Shown here: positions 1 to 11,557 of the stretch, piece by piece
How positions within the stretch are numbered: the first letter of the stretch is position 1
Layout: each line of letters starts with the position of its first letter
NCBI GenBank assembly: GCA_007115705.1
Contig: QXEO01000411.1
Location: 5,991,702-6,055,701, forward strand
Length of the DNA: 64,000 nucleotides
Direction: 5' to 3'
From: Dactylis glomerata
Taxonomy: Eukaryota > Streptophyta > Magnoliopsida > Poales > Poaceae
Notes under the pieces: model-generated
What the model saw: the letters and a program-made list of their open reading frames with translations, nothing else
Databases searched by the model: none
What the model was told of the DNA's origin: nothing
Made by a program: the position numbers and the translations under genes

Positions 1-112
1 CCGGCAAGCACCCGGCGGCAACGAGGAGGAGGAGAGGCGCTGCATCCGTTCCGTCGCCGCCAAGAAGCGGGCGAGCCGGCGGTGGACCAACTGGGGAAGA
101 ACCCCCCACCTT
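1..112. other. Unassigned GC-rich edge sequence
   Basis: This stretch precedes the recognisable gag homology that begins near 113. One forward frame is open and rich in Arg, Lys and Glu, which would fit a piece of a coding exon or GC-rich element DNA. Nothing in it is recognised, and the window edge prevents assignment. Confidence 0.3.
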
Positions 113-1736
113 CGTGGCATATCGCAGAATTCATCGTAAGACACAGGGGCAGTTGGTGCGGCTACAGGAGTCGTAGAGCTCCTCTGCAGGCCGCTGCCAG
201 TACCACGTCCCCGACCGTGTTGTCCACTTTGTCCTTTCTTGGAGAAGGTTGTTGCCACCATGTCCGGAGTATGCTGTTCTTCAAGCGGACTCTTCCTTTT
301 GTTGTTATTCCGCTTTCTAGTATCTTGGATAGTGGATGCCTTTAATGATTCGCGGGCATCGTCATCGGCGGCCGCGTAGTTACTGGCGATGGAGATCATG
401 GAGTTCATGGTCAGTTTTCCCTCGTTCCTTTCTCATAACAGGCGATGGCGGAGCAGCTGGCCTCTTTCCAAACTATCGATGAAAGCAAGGATGGCGGATT
501 CATCAGTTACCTCTTCCCAGGAGTTCTTCATATCCAACCACCATGCAAGGAAGGTTTGGGAGGTCTCGTCATCTGCCCGCCGGCACCGTTGGAGGTCTCC
601 GATGTTGTGAGGTCGCTTGTATGTGCCCTGAAAGTTTTCAATGAACGCAATCTGCATGTCAAACCAGGTTTGGATGAAATTTGCCGCCAAGTCATTGATC
701 CACTGCCATGCCATGCTGGATAGCATAAGGGGCAGATAGCGGACAACAACATTGGGTGAACCTCCAGCAAACTGCACTGCGTTGGAGGTCTTCTACATCG
801 TCGACTCTGTTGTACTGGCGGATGTTCTTCTCGATCTTGAACCCATGTGGTATGGGCTCATCACGGATCCGCTGGCCAAAGCATTTAGGGCCGAGGAAGA
901 AGGCCGTTTGAGACTGGGCAATCTCGTTTAGGTGGGTGCGCGCATCGTAGGTCTTTTGCTGTGGTGGATCCTTCGAGAGCTGCAGGACCTGGCCGGACCG
1001 CCACCACCACCATGGGGGCTGCTTGGCGGGGATGGGGAGGGCTCATGCCTCTTTATGCTGTCGACGCCCTAGGACTGATCTCGGCAACTGCGATGGCTTC
1101 CCTCTGCTTGACGTGGAGCTGGATCTTTCTGATTCTCGTCATGGCAGCGGGATCCTTGCCCTTTGTCATCGCGGCGGCGTGATGGGCAATCTTTATCTTT
1201 GTCGCCGCTGCGTTGCGCGCCGTCATCATGTCAAGATTGTTCCCTTTGCCTAGATCTACCGTCACGTCTAGCTTCCCATCATGGCGGGCTTCGTCCCCTC
1301 TTGCCTTTGTTTGCACGTATGACGATTCCTCCCTGAGGGATCTCGAATGTCTTACACTTTGGTAGTGGCATATCGGTCTTATGGCGGGGATCAGCTTCGT
1401 CTTGATGGTATCTGCCATATGCAGGGTAACTCTTGCGAGGTGGTGAGGGATTTCTCTGCGGGCCTTTGCCGTGTGGCCTATCATCAGAAGATATTGGAAT
1501 AGCGTCGGCCCTGTTACGAGTGTCTCTCCTTTGGACCTCTCTAGATCCGATACAAGATTCGTTATTAGGTCGAGCACCATCATAGACATCTCCTCGGGTT
1601 TCAGTGGCGGCACTGGATCAACACAACATAGCATCGGAGGCAAGGCTTGGCGATGAGGTGGCCTTTTCCTGTTGTACCAATGCTTTGGTCATTAGTTTTA
1701 CCACCGTTTCTGTAGCTTCCGGGGTTCGCTTATTTT
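113..1736 (-). pseudogene. Decayed gag fragment, family F retrotransposon (copy 1)
   Basis: Aligns by eye over its whole length with the gag region of the two better F copies (about 34970-36590 and 47610-49250). It includes the capsid-like block (for example QWINDLAANFIQTWFDMQ near 650-700), the Arg/Asp-rich region and the linker. Frames are broken in many places: the longest pieces are minus 433-777 and minus 1053-1643. It is clearly more diverged than the other F copies, so it is the oldest. Homology stops at 1736, exactly where a new LTR-like start (TGTAACACCCC) begins, so the fragment was cut by that insertion. It makes no product. Confidence 0.85.
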
Positions 1737-2757
1737 TGTAACACCCCAACTTTTCTAACCATGTTTAAGTAGTGTTTAGTGAACCAAAAATGAGGGCCAA
1801 CAAAAACTTTTTGTGTTGACCTCTAGAAATGATGTTTCTTGCCTGTTTGTCTTGGTTGTTGCATTAAGGATGTCTGTTTGAGTTGCTTGTTGAACAAGAT
1901 TCTATGAACCAACACAATCCTTATGCCCTTGTGATCATGCCATTATTTATACTTCTAGCTATTTTCCAAAAACATTATCTTGGCAACCTCTCATTCTCCA
2001 AAATTATTTTATTTGTCCATAACAAGAGCCAATATTTATCTTTGAAACAAAGCTTTTACGAAACTTAAGTATTTATAAAACTATAGTGACATAAAAGGTG
2101 GTGTGGTCCCACTATTTTACAAACTTTTATTTTGTTGATATTTATAAAGGGATTTCAAACACCTTTAAGAAAACTTGCTAAAGGTGATGTTTATGTCTCC
2201 ACTAGTTTTTTGAAAAGTTTACCAAAGCTTTACTCCTTTATTTGAAACTCTTTTCAACTTGACCATGGCATGATCATCATTAACCACTTGTTCAATCATT
2301 GTTTCTTGTGATGCTAGATTAGCTGCAAATGATTGACTATGTGTGGGGAGTTGACTTTGTGTGGTTTTGTTTGACTTTGATGAATTGCTTGTGAGTAGAT
2401 ATGAATCTCCAGGTAGGCCTCTGGCCTAACCTATTCAAAAACCCATAAATTAGAATCTTGTCCAGTAGATCATTTTTCATTCTAGCTTTCAAATAAAACC
2501 TATTTTTATGTTCTCGTCCCAATCCTAAAATCCTAACTCCAATGTCTTACCATAAGGCATTAGAGCTCTTCTTGAGGATTTTAACACTACTCAAACTAGC
2601 CCAAGAAAAGCATCCAGAGTGTTATTAGTATCATCCTCATCCAACCATAAAAGGGTTTCACTCAAATTTTAGAAAATCATTTCTTAAAAACATTCCCTCA
2701 AACACCTAGTGTGCAGATGATCTTCACTCCTGTTAACAGATTTAGTTTTCAGACACT
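1737..2757 (+). repeat. 5' start of a long gypsy-type LTR (fragment)
   Basis: Starts with TGTAACACCCCAAC, a typical start of long Ty3/gypsy LTRs in grasses, directly at the point where the family F gag homology stops. The roughly 1 kb that follows is AT-rich and has no convincing coding frame. It ends at 2757 where another LTR (TGTTGACAAGGG) begins. No partner LTR is visible in the window, so the family is not assigned. Confidence 0.6.
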
Positions 2758-2847
2758 TGTTGACAAGGGTATAGCTACTGAGGCCCATTATCTTAGTACC
2801 CCTAGGGCCCATTCGGGTAATTGTCCCGTGAGAATTATGCCCAATCA

Positions 2848-4765
2848 TCTTTACATTTACTAATTAGAGGCACCATACAAGCCTCCACGTTAATCCTAAA
2901 AATCATGTAAATATAGCCATTAGATCTGAATTCTACGCTTTGGATCATATCGTGGAGTTTACCGAGAGTCCTGAAAGCTGACGAGTCCTTCTAAACATAA
3001 ACGCCCCGTGAGGCTTATACGATCTCTGCCATATTTGTTCAGATGCATACTAATACTCCTAGAATACTTTTTAAAACCAAACGACTCCTTAGGGCTATCC
3101 AATCTCTACCATATTATTTGTTGTCAAAAAGAAGCTAGCTCCTGCATGTCTGTATCGCATAACTGATTCATGATGCTAATTAAGATCCACGCTGCCGACG
3201 CGAGCTTAGTGCTGGAGGGCGTCCGACTGGGCCGACTTGATTTTCGAGTTCTATAACCCATCCGGTCTGTTGTTCGTCGCCTCGGATATACTTACAACAT
3301 GGATGCATACTACATCAGAATCTACTCCAAGTATGCATGGCCATCGATACTTCTCTTTTTTATTTAGATGAATCAAGCGTATAGACAGGAGTTTCAAAGC
3401 ATTCATGGTGGATATACTGGCGGACACCAGCTATGGAAAGATATATGCAGAACCATATAATGGTGATGGTAGAGTTCAGGTTTTAAAAAAAACATCGCTA
3501 CGTGCACATGGTTTTACAGACATCTCCCTCTCTATCCATTAATTTTTACAAACTAACATGCATCTTCCGTGTGTGATCTCTATGTCTTTTCGTATTATAT
3601 GAAGTTTGTCTTCGCAGACTACTCTCTCTGGTCGACAATAAGTTTGGGCTGATTTAATATGGCTTAGTACAAAGTTGTACTACTAACTCAGCGACAATTA
3701 GTTATGGCTCGAATGTAGTACTACATAGCACGAGACGATTTACTCAAGTTCTTAGTCTGTGCCAACAAATGGCGCCGTAGCTTCTTTTATCTATAGTGGG
3801 TTGGCTCGATCTTATAATCATGTTGGCTACCCTTGCATGCAGCTTGCAACCAATTCAGGCATAAAACAAGAGCTATTAATTAAATTTCGACAACAAAATT
3901 TCAAGATATCTTTGGTTCTATCCTTAATGAGGATATATTTGACAGCATAAAAGGATCGTCATTCTTACATGAGGGTGTTTCTATTATTATGTGGTCTCTC
4001 TAAATTAGTGTTTTAGGAAGCTCTTTTATATTTCAATATAGGAGTCTAAGATATGGCCTATCTAGAAGCCTTTATGGATACAATGTTTTTTGCCCAATAT
4101 TAGAAATTTAAAATTAACAAAAATAAGAGTATCATGAACATTTCGAAGACACAATATGCAATCATAGTTCTAAATAGATGACCACCTGGAAAATTTACAG
4201 CCGGTGTTAGGGAATTGGTAATCTTATAAATTTTTTCAATTCAGGATATTAAAGTTATCTAATATAGTAAAATATTTAGATCAAAAATATATTTTGATGT
4301 GCGCCTTAGAGTTAAAATCTTATATATATTTACTAATTGGCAACACTCTCCATGCTAATTCTAGAGAACAATTAATAGCCATTAGCTCTGAATGAAATAC
4401 AAATCGTGTGAAACACTAAGATATTAGTAATAAATTTAATTCACTAGAATGTGATGATCTGACCTAAAAAAAATACATGTAAAAGTACTTAATTAGAACT
4501 GATCACATGCACATGAACATCATTCAATTGTGTTTTTCTGGAAACAAAGTAAAAAATTACATAGTTTTAATACAAACACACTGAAAACAAGACTTGGTGG
4601 GGTTTGAAGTGTGGCATTTTAAATTCAAAACTTTAAAATTATCATTACATGTTTTGAACACAAAAAATGCACATGATTATCATATAATTGTGTTTTGAAA
4701 TATTAATATGTATACTAAGATTTTTTTAAATAGCTAGCCGTGCAGGGGCACGGGTTAATGACTAG
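2848..4765 (+). mobile_element. Helitron A (non-autonomous)
   Basis: Starts with TC after an A (2847|2848: TCTTTACATTTACTAATTAG) and ends with CTAG before a T (4765|4766). Twelve or so bases upstream of the end is a GC hairpin, CCGTGC (4738-4743) with GCACGG (4748-4753). These are the classic Helitron ends and A/T target. No Rep/helicase coding is present, so it is non-autonomous. A second Helitron-like 5' end lies inside at 4318, so the 3' end at 4765 may belong to either. Confidence 0.7.
4318..4765 (+). mobile_element. Possible inner Helitron sharing the 3' end of Helitron A
   Basis: At 4318 the sequence A|TCTTATATATATTTACTAATTGG repeats the 5' signature of Helitrons A (2848) and B (11558). 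A 448-bp element from 4318 to the CTAG at 4765 would be complete in itself. Either it inserted inside an older Helitron that lost its own 3' end, or Helitron A captured a second 5' end. Confidence 0.45.
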
Positions 4766-4849
4766 TAGTTATAGTCGAAATACAAGATGATATCGTATAG
4801 AAACATTGTAATTTGTATCGAAATCGACCGGATCCTTGAGACCTAGCCA

Positions 4850-4861
4850 CCTATATATAGG
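4850..4861 (+). promoter_or_regulatory. TATA box of the C0 LTR
   Basis: CCTATATATAGG is a perfect 12-bp palindrome about 180 bp before the LTR end, the usual place for the LTR promoter. Transcription would start about 30 bp downstream and run into the PBS and gag. Confidence 0.6.
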
Positions 4862-5042
4862 GGCCAGAAAAGGCCTGACAGGGACAGATTAAGATTGAGC
4901 CAATTGTTTACTAGCTTATTCTCAACACGCATCAAGTTTCGCCTTGTTTTTCTGAATCTTTACCTTCAAGTCCATCCGACGCCCTCTTCCCCTGATCCTA
5001 AGTCCTTCATCTAGGACATTTGCTGAGTTAAACCCCCATCAA

Positions 5043-5060
5043 TTGGCGCCAACCGTGGGG
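5043..5060 (+). promoter_or_regulatory. Primer binding site of C0
   Basis: TTGGCGCCAACCGTGGGG follows the LTR end after one base. It differs by one base from the PBS of family F (TTGGCGCCCACCGTGGGG), placing both in the same broad group. The primer tRNA is not assigned here. Confidence 0.75.
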
Positions 5061-5079
5061 AGCTTGGGTGTTAGAATCA

Positions 5080-7064
5080 TGAATTCGATGGCTTTTTCGC
5101 TTTCACCCAACAGCAACCCGAAGATCGACGGAAACCAGATCACCTTTGGAGCCGTAGATTTTCAACCACATCCACCAACCCTTACTACGGTCTTTGAAAG
5201 CTTGGATCAGGAGATGGATCTGATGATCAGAAGCCTCAACTTTCGCATCGGTTCCCTGGGAACAATTCACCTCGCAGATCCGACAAACTCGGGTCCGTCG
5301 TCAGGAAAAACCGTGTCCGCGATAAGATGAGAATAGTCACTTGGCTCCTCCAGCAAGGTAAACTCGCTGGTCAGCCCCAAGCCAGTGGAAAATATAGAAG
5401 ACACAGTTGAAGAACTCGACGAAATCATGGAAAACCTTGACTTAGGAAACTCATCGGGTCACTTAGACAAGGGTTTCGATGAAAACTACGATAACAACCT
5501 CGAGCCAACAGAGGACTTCATGATCTGCTGCGAGAGCACCTCAGACAAGTCCACAGATACATGGAAAACAGGACTTGAACTTCATGAGGATGACTAAACA
5601 ATCTTCTCAAGTTCCAGCAGCAAAATCAATCATCAGTATCAAGTGTTTGCCATCATAGGAGACAATTGATAAGAATTCGATGAAAACAACAACCCAATAC
5701 TGAACCCAGCAAACATAACTGGAGGAGAAAATCATCTAGCAGAAGGAGATACCGCAGTTTCCTTGACAACCAGAGCAAAGGTGCGGCTATCAGCCGATGA
5801 CTGGAAGAAAATTAAAGCATCAGTTGACAACAGCTTAGCCATACTAGTAGATGCAAGTAAAGAAGTACTCTTAGGATACCATTACGCTCTACATCGGCAA
5901 TCAAAGCAGCTGGAAATAGAAAGAAGCGAGATAAGGAGAAGGCGAGAATCAGTGAGCATAGCAAGTACAGCCATCCATGAAGCACGCAGTATCGCGTCAC
6001 ATACAAACAGCGGAAGGCACAACAAGCACGGTTCACGAGTCAACAATCTCGAGTACACAGATAGGAGAAACCTTTCAAGAAACCTTGACTCATCTTTCTT
6101 ATCAGTCGATGAGCGAGGCAACATCATGCCAAAGACACCCGAAGTAGCACTTGTAGCAGCACACACATATCTATACACCACGCAGCCAACACCAGGAGAC
6201 CCAAGAGAACACATGCATCGGGCAGCACTACAAGGATTAAGGTTAGTAGGAAGAAAATTAACAGCCAGAGAAGAAGAGATGCGTCGCAATGAAGTCACTC
6301 ATAAACCCAGATCACCATGCTGTCACAATAGTCCTCGGCATAGAAGCAGGAGCCGACGATCTATGTCACTGTCACCAAAACATTACAACAGTCCGCAGTA
6401 TGAAGGAACCCGAACATCGAAGTTTCCCAAGAAAACATACGACTACGAAGATGACGAAAAGGAGATGGGAGCGTCATCTTTACTCATAGAGTTCGCAGCA
6501 CCCCCGTACCTAAAGGATTCAAACTACCCCATGATCAGCAGGAATATGATGGGTCTCAGCACAATCATGGCTCTCAGACTACCTACAAGCAGTAAGAATA
6601 CTAGGGGGATCAAAAGAGACAGCAATGCAAAGCTTGCAGCTACACCTCACCGGCGCGACACAGTCATGGTTAGGCAAGCTAGGGAGAGAAACAATTGGAA
6701 GCTGGACGAACTCAAAAGGCAGTTCACAAGCAACTTCCATTCAACTTACAAGCGACCAACATCAACGGAAGAAGTCAAAGCTTGCACGCAGAAGCACAAT
6801 GAATCACTTCGATCATACATAGAACGGTGGAGCATGATAAAAAATTATGCAGTCAATGTTTCCAATGAAAGAGCAATTGATGCTTTCATAGTCGTGTTAA
6901 GACGAGCAGATCTAGTCGAAGAAATGGGACGAATCAAGCCAAAAATAGTGGCAGAATTAACGAACAAAGCAAACACATTCGCGGACGGCGAAGACGCCTG
7001 TCACAACAAGAGGACGCGGTCACCCGAAGACGACAGAGGTAACCTGTATAGCAATCAGAGGTGA
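5080..7064 (+). pseudogene. gag of C0, frame-broken
   Basis: The first piece (to 5330) and a short acidic piece (5385-5597) are followed by a 433-codon frame (5763-7064). That frame carries a Ser/Arg-rich middle and a retrotransposon gag block near its end: FTSNFHSTYKRPTS, then HNESLRSYIERWSMI, then NERAIDAFIVVLRRADLVE. This block matches the capsid region of family F gag (FEGTYKRPHN, LARWLDMKNS). The upstream frame also reads through the PBS (LAPTVG) as in F, but an ATG start near 5080 is more likely. Gag would package element RNA in cytoplasmic particles. The frame changes and stops between pieces mean this copy cannot make full Gag. Confidence 0.75.
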
Positions 7065-7196
7065 AGGTCCCGCAACTATGATAACTATAGCTCCCATAGT
7101 CAAGTAGCCATAGGATACAAAGAGAGCAACTACCAAGGATACGACCGCGGGAACACAAGATATCGCAACAATGGCAGAGAAGACTCGAGCAGCAAT

Positions 7197-8312
7197 ATGC
7201 AATTTCAGCCAAGAGGATCAAGGGAATACAACCAGTCACCAGATGACATGCTCAACGGGCCATGCCATATGCACTACGCATACATCGATAATAGGAGAGT
7301 ATCACGGCACGCGATGAAGGATTGCATGACATTCCTCAAACTTCAAGAAGCAGTAGGACATAAACAAGCTGAGACAAGAAGCAAGGATACGACGGAAACA
7401 CGAGCAATGACCTCCAGCAAATCAGCAAGCAACAAACGGAGCCGCACAAGGGCAGAATCAGCCAAATTAGTTAAAAAAAACGATGGAGGATACATCCCAT
7501 CTAAAGGGAACATCAGCGCAATGATACAACCAGTACCAAAGTCAAGCAAAGAGCGAAAAAGCATCTCTCAACAAGTTAATCTAGCAATAACGTCGCCTCC
7601 AGTGTCCACAGAGTATTTGCACTGCTCCGAACAGCCGATAGGATTCAATAGAGAAGATCACCCAATAATAGTACCTCGGCCACCTAATGCGCCTCTGGTA
7701 CTCAAAGCACAAATAGGAGGGTATGATGTGGAAAGAGTGTTTATGGATGCATGAAGTGGTATAAACCTAATATACGCAAAGACTCTCCAGGCAATGCACA
7801 TATCACTGGAGTTCCTCAAGCCGACAGACTGCTCCTTCCATGGAATCGTACCAGGAAGTGCGAACTACACATTGGTTCCAATAGCACTTGACGTTTGCTT
7901 TGGCAACCCCTAGAACTACAGAAAGGAGAAGCTGGACTTCGAAGTCATGGACTGGCACTCTCAGTATCACATGATCCTCGGGCGACCTGCATTTTCCTAT
8001 TTTATGGCAGTGCCGCAATACACCTACCTGGTACTCAAAATACTAGGATCCAATGGAATCATCACAGTGAAAGGAAGCTTTGAGCTCTCAGATATATGCG
8101 ACAAAGAGTTCCAAAAAATGGCGCAAACATTTGGCATGACAGCTGAATATAAACAGCTCAAAGGAAAAACAGAAAAGGAGACCACAATAGCTACAAGGCA
8201 ACCCAAAGAAAACAAAGCGGGCAGTATCGAGCCAGAAGCGAAGAAACTTCGGGTCCAAACGAAGGATCCAAAAAAATCTGCAATGAGCGAGTCAAGGACT
8301 CTTGCCACTTAG
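7197..8312 (+). pseudogene. Gag zinc-binding tail and protease of C0, with stops
   Basis: The frame 7197-7754 begins with a Cys/His segment (CHMHYAYIDNRRVSRHAMKDC) in the position of the gag zinc knuckle. It then reads into the aspartic protease: ERVFMDA at about 7728-7753 is the active-site strand. A stop follows at once where Gly/Ser-Gly-Ser is expected. The protease continues in 7947-8312 with MDWHSQYHMILGRPAF and GSNGIITVKGSF, both matching the F protease (TYHVIFGRPAF, GPDGIITVYGSF). A further stop lies near 7910. The enzyme is dead in this copy. Confidence 0.75.
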
Positions 8313-8680
8313 GCGACAGCCTCTTAAAGAAAACAGATAATAGAGTTAGTGAAAATAGGCTATTCAGCCACGAGTTATAAGGGAAAATACCCTCTGGACC
8401 CAGAACATAGGCCATCGGTCGGGTTCCTTGGGCCACCACATGTATCTTTACATTTATTTTAATAAATAAAAGACAAGTTCCTCATTCTTTGAGTTTACAA
8501 GTCTACTATATCAATGAATCTATATGGGGAAGTACGCAAAAATACTAAAAACTGCGACAAATGCACAAAATATGACATCATAGCGTCCCTGAGTCAAATA
8601 TTCTGACAACAGCATTAGAATAACTAAAACTCTCACGCTCACGAAACAAAAGCAAGCAAATTAAAATGAGCAAATCCCTC
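8313..8680. other. C0 spacer between protease and antisense gene
   Basis: No coding frame is recognised. AATAAATAAA at 8461-8470 could serve as polyadenylation signal for the plus-strand gag transcript. In the related F elements this place is filled by about 3 kb of RT, RNase H and integrase, so pol has been deleted or was never present in this derivative. Confidence 0.55.
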
Positions 8681-9454
8681 TTACAAAGCCACTTGATCGG
8701 ATGAATCAACCATGAGTGGGTTTAAATAATGGTACTCACGGAAGAAATCAGCATCGGCTTCAAGAAGCTTAGTAATCATCCTTGCAGGCTCAAGGGTAGC
8801 ATCCATTTGGACCTGTAGCATCGAAGATCTAGATCTTTGAGGAGGAGGCAAACCTCAAGAAATAGTATTAAAGTTCAGCTTTAAATGCCACTTTCGTACC
8901 CAGCCAAGAGCGAAATTGGCACCAGCAACTAGGTTAAGTTCTATAAGCCGATGAATATGCTGAATCATCTTGAAAACTTTGAGTATCTGGCCAAAATTCT
9001 CTAGGAGAGCATTTCTGGGCAGCATAACTGAAAATATAGTTGTCAAAGGCTTTCGACAACCATTGACAGCTTCTCCAACATGACGAACCCGATCCTACAG
9101 CAGAACAATAGCGCTACGGTGACGAGCATCAACCCAGAAAGTGTTGGTATCTGAAGAAACCCTCTCAAGAGCCGCGGTTCGCTCGTTTACTCAACGATCT
9201 TCGGCAACAGGATCCAAGCAGATACCTAGAAAGCAAGAGTCAAGATAAATTGAACAAAGAGTAACAACAAAGACACTCGAGGGCTCGGGCAGCTTACATT
9301 GCAGTTGCTCACATGTTGTCTCGATAATTTTTGTCATATAAATATCGCGTTCTTCGAGTTGAACAATTTTAGCCATCAAGATGGACATCTGCTCCTCTAG
9401 AAAGGACACTTTCTTTGGTGAATCAGATGATCTTTCGGCTTGCTCCATGGCAGT
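8681..9454 (-). pseudogene. 3' end of the antisense aORF of C0
   Basis: On minus, an exon ending with a GTAAGC donor at 9297-9292 encodes a coiled coil (SFLEEQMSILMAKIVQLEE). The next exon runs to a stop at 8681-8683 and contains NFALGWVRKWHLKLNF and PRNALLENFGQILKVF. These resemble the C-terminal part of the additional antisense protein common in grass Tat-lineage elements. In-frame stops occur (for example after AIVLL near 9097 and just after NFNTIS near 8855). The upstream exons were cut off when element D inserted at 9455. Confidence 0.65.
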
Positions 9455-10294
9455 TGTAACATCCCAAGATTTTATCAAATTTTGGGGGAAATTTTTTGCT
9501 TTTGTTTTGCGTGTGTTGATTGGAATTTCCATAGGGAATTAAAACTTTTGACTTTATTAAAAGGCTTTATTGGAAAACCATTTAAAACTTCCTAGTGTTT
9601 CTTAAAGGATTCCCTTTGAGAGGACAAAATTTAAAATACTACTTCTCTCTTTCATATTCACACTTATGCAAGCTGCTTGCAAGGAATAATTTTTCACATG
9701 TGTTTATAAAGATTGAATTTCAGAATTAAGATTGAGAGTAATTCTCAATTAATATTCTACCAAATATTATTTCTCTATTTTCAAAGAAGTATTTTCAAAC
9801 CCTAATTCAAATTCTTTTATGCAAGCAAGTCCTTCTTGCTGTGGACATAAAGATTTATTGGAAAACATATTTTGTTTTGAAAACTTGGTTTATTACTGTT
9901 TAGAACTCTGTAGTGGATATTAGTAGATTTTAGGAATTTGTTTGAAATGTTTTGATGCATTTATGCAAAAGATAGTAAATAAACCAGAAATCAGAAAAAG
10001 AAAAGGGAAAAGAAATAAAGAAAATGAAAAAGGCCGCGGGGGTCACTTCTGGCCCAACCCCGAATCCGGCCCCGGCCCGCTAACACGTAGGCCCGAAGGG
10101 GTATTCTTCTCCCCTTATTATCACACCGACAGGAGGACCCACCTGGCAGTCCCCTCTCCTCCCTCTGACCGCCCGGCCCCACACATCATCGCCTACCTCT
10201 CGCCAGGACTCCTCCCCCCTGCATGTCTGCACCCGTCACCGTTCGATCTCCTCCCAGCAGTGCAACCCTAGCCCCTCCTCCACGCTAAGGGCGG

Positions 10295-10304
10295 CTTTAA
10301 ATAG
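10295..10304 (+). promoter_or_regulatory. TATA-like box of the D 5' LTR
   Basis: CTTTAAATAG lies where the 3' LTR has CTATAAATAG (18793-18802). The 5' copy has one base change in the TATA core, which also breaks the short palindrome around it. Confidence 0.5.
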
Positions 10305-11557
10305 CCCACGGTCTCCTCCCTCGACCCCCTTTGCTCCCTCTCGAAAGCATCGACAAGCCGCCGAGAAATTCGTCGTCGGAATTCGTAGCTTCCGCCGCCG
10401 TCTCTGCTCGATACCGATGAAACCAGTGAGCCCGAGCCCCTCCTTCTCCTCCTATCCTCTTTCCCTCTCTCCGGCGTTCCCCCTGACGTTCTTCTTTTGC
10501 CAAATCTCGCAGAGAATCAAGCAATACACCGAGTGGCCGAAGCTCACAGTCACCCGCACCTCTCCAGCCGCCTCCGCCTCGTCGTCTGGACGCAATCGAA
10601 GTCGAGGTTCATGCTCGCGAGTTCTCCGTGCCATGCCGAGCGTCGTCATGGCATCGCCTTCGACCGGAGTCCACCAGATCACTGACGATGTCGACCTCCA
10701 GTGCGCAGATCGCCGGCGACGACCGGAACCCTAGCTCGAAACAGTGAGCTCCCTCTCTGTTAAATCACAACCGTCAGATCTTCACTAAACACGCCAGATT
10801 AAATCACTTAACGAACCGGTACGGGCTAATCTGGTCCATCAGATCTAACTTAGATCCAACGCTCCTCGTTACTGATCCGTCCAAACCGGTACCCTCCAAT
10901 GAGGTGGCGTCACGTGTCGAGCCCGCATCTGTTCTGATTCAAATTAGATTTAAACTCCTTTTAAATATCTGCAAACTTGCAGAAATCATAACTTTTGATC
11001 TGTAACTCGAAAATTAACAAATAATATACCATTGGAAACCTTAGAACATGTAGAATCCATTAGTGCACAAAAACTTCATATTTTCAGTAATTCAATTTGA
11101 AAGCATTTTCAAATTGAATCAAACACATCTGTTAGCTTATTTAATTCATATCTTTTGTTTCAAGTGTCCAAAAATAATAAATTTGTAGTCCTTGGAATCC
11201 TCTAATCATGTAGAACATCATAGGATCAAGAAATTTCAAAGTTGATACGTGCACATACTTTGTGCATTCAAATTTATTCAAATCACTAATTTGAACATAA
11301 TTTGAATTCTATAACTTATTTTAGAGTGAATCCAATTGCAGTGGTCTTGTTTTACTGCAAGCTATCCATTAGTATCACTTCTTAATTTTATTGAACCACT
11401 TCACAATTATTCAAATTCTAATAGGAGAATTTGAGTATTTCCTATATAGATTAATTCTATTTCTTTTTCAACTAATGTTTCCTTCTAGTTTAGTAAACCC
11501 TATGTTCATAGCTAGCTATCAAATATCATCTAGACACCACCTTGCTCCATTTTCATA

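Larger units (their letters stand above)
2758..5041 (+). repeat. 5' LTR of C0, split by a Helitron
   Basis: The proposed start TGTTGACAAGGGTATAG at 2758 resembles the TGTTGGGGATATACC start of family F. The end is at 5041 (..CCCATCA) just before the PBS. Removing 2848-4765 leaves about 366 bp, a normal size for this kind of LTR. TSD candidate on the left is ACACT (2753-2757); its right partner is outside the window. Confidence 0.6.
2758..9454 (+). mobile_element. Element C0: non-autonomous Tat-like gypsy element (3' part missing)
   Basis: Order seen: LTR start TGTTGACAAGGG at 2758, an inserted Helitron, TATA box at 4850, LTR end at 5041, PBS at 5043, a broken gag-protease on plus, a polyadenylation-like AATAAATAAA at 8461, then the end of an antisense gene on minus (8681-9454). 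RT, RNase H and integrase are absent between protease and antisense gene, so this copy is a deletion derivative that would need enzymes from elsewhere. Its 3' LTR is not in the window because element D interrupts it at 9455. Confidence 0.75.

Noticed and set aside
5043..5330. gag start at the PBS itself (TTG reading LAPTVG)
   Set aside because: The same reading occurs in family F because the PBS sequence is shared; a plant gene would start at the next ATG.
10417..10734. Plus-strand ORF in the D LTR just after the TATA box
   Set aside because: The corresponding frame in the 3' LTR (18924-19262) has different length and reading, so it is not conserved between two LTRs of one element.
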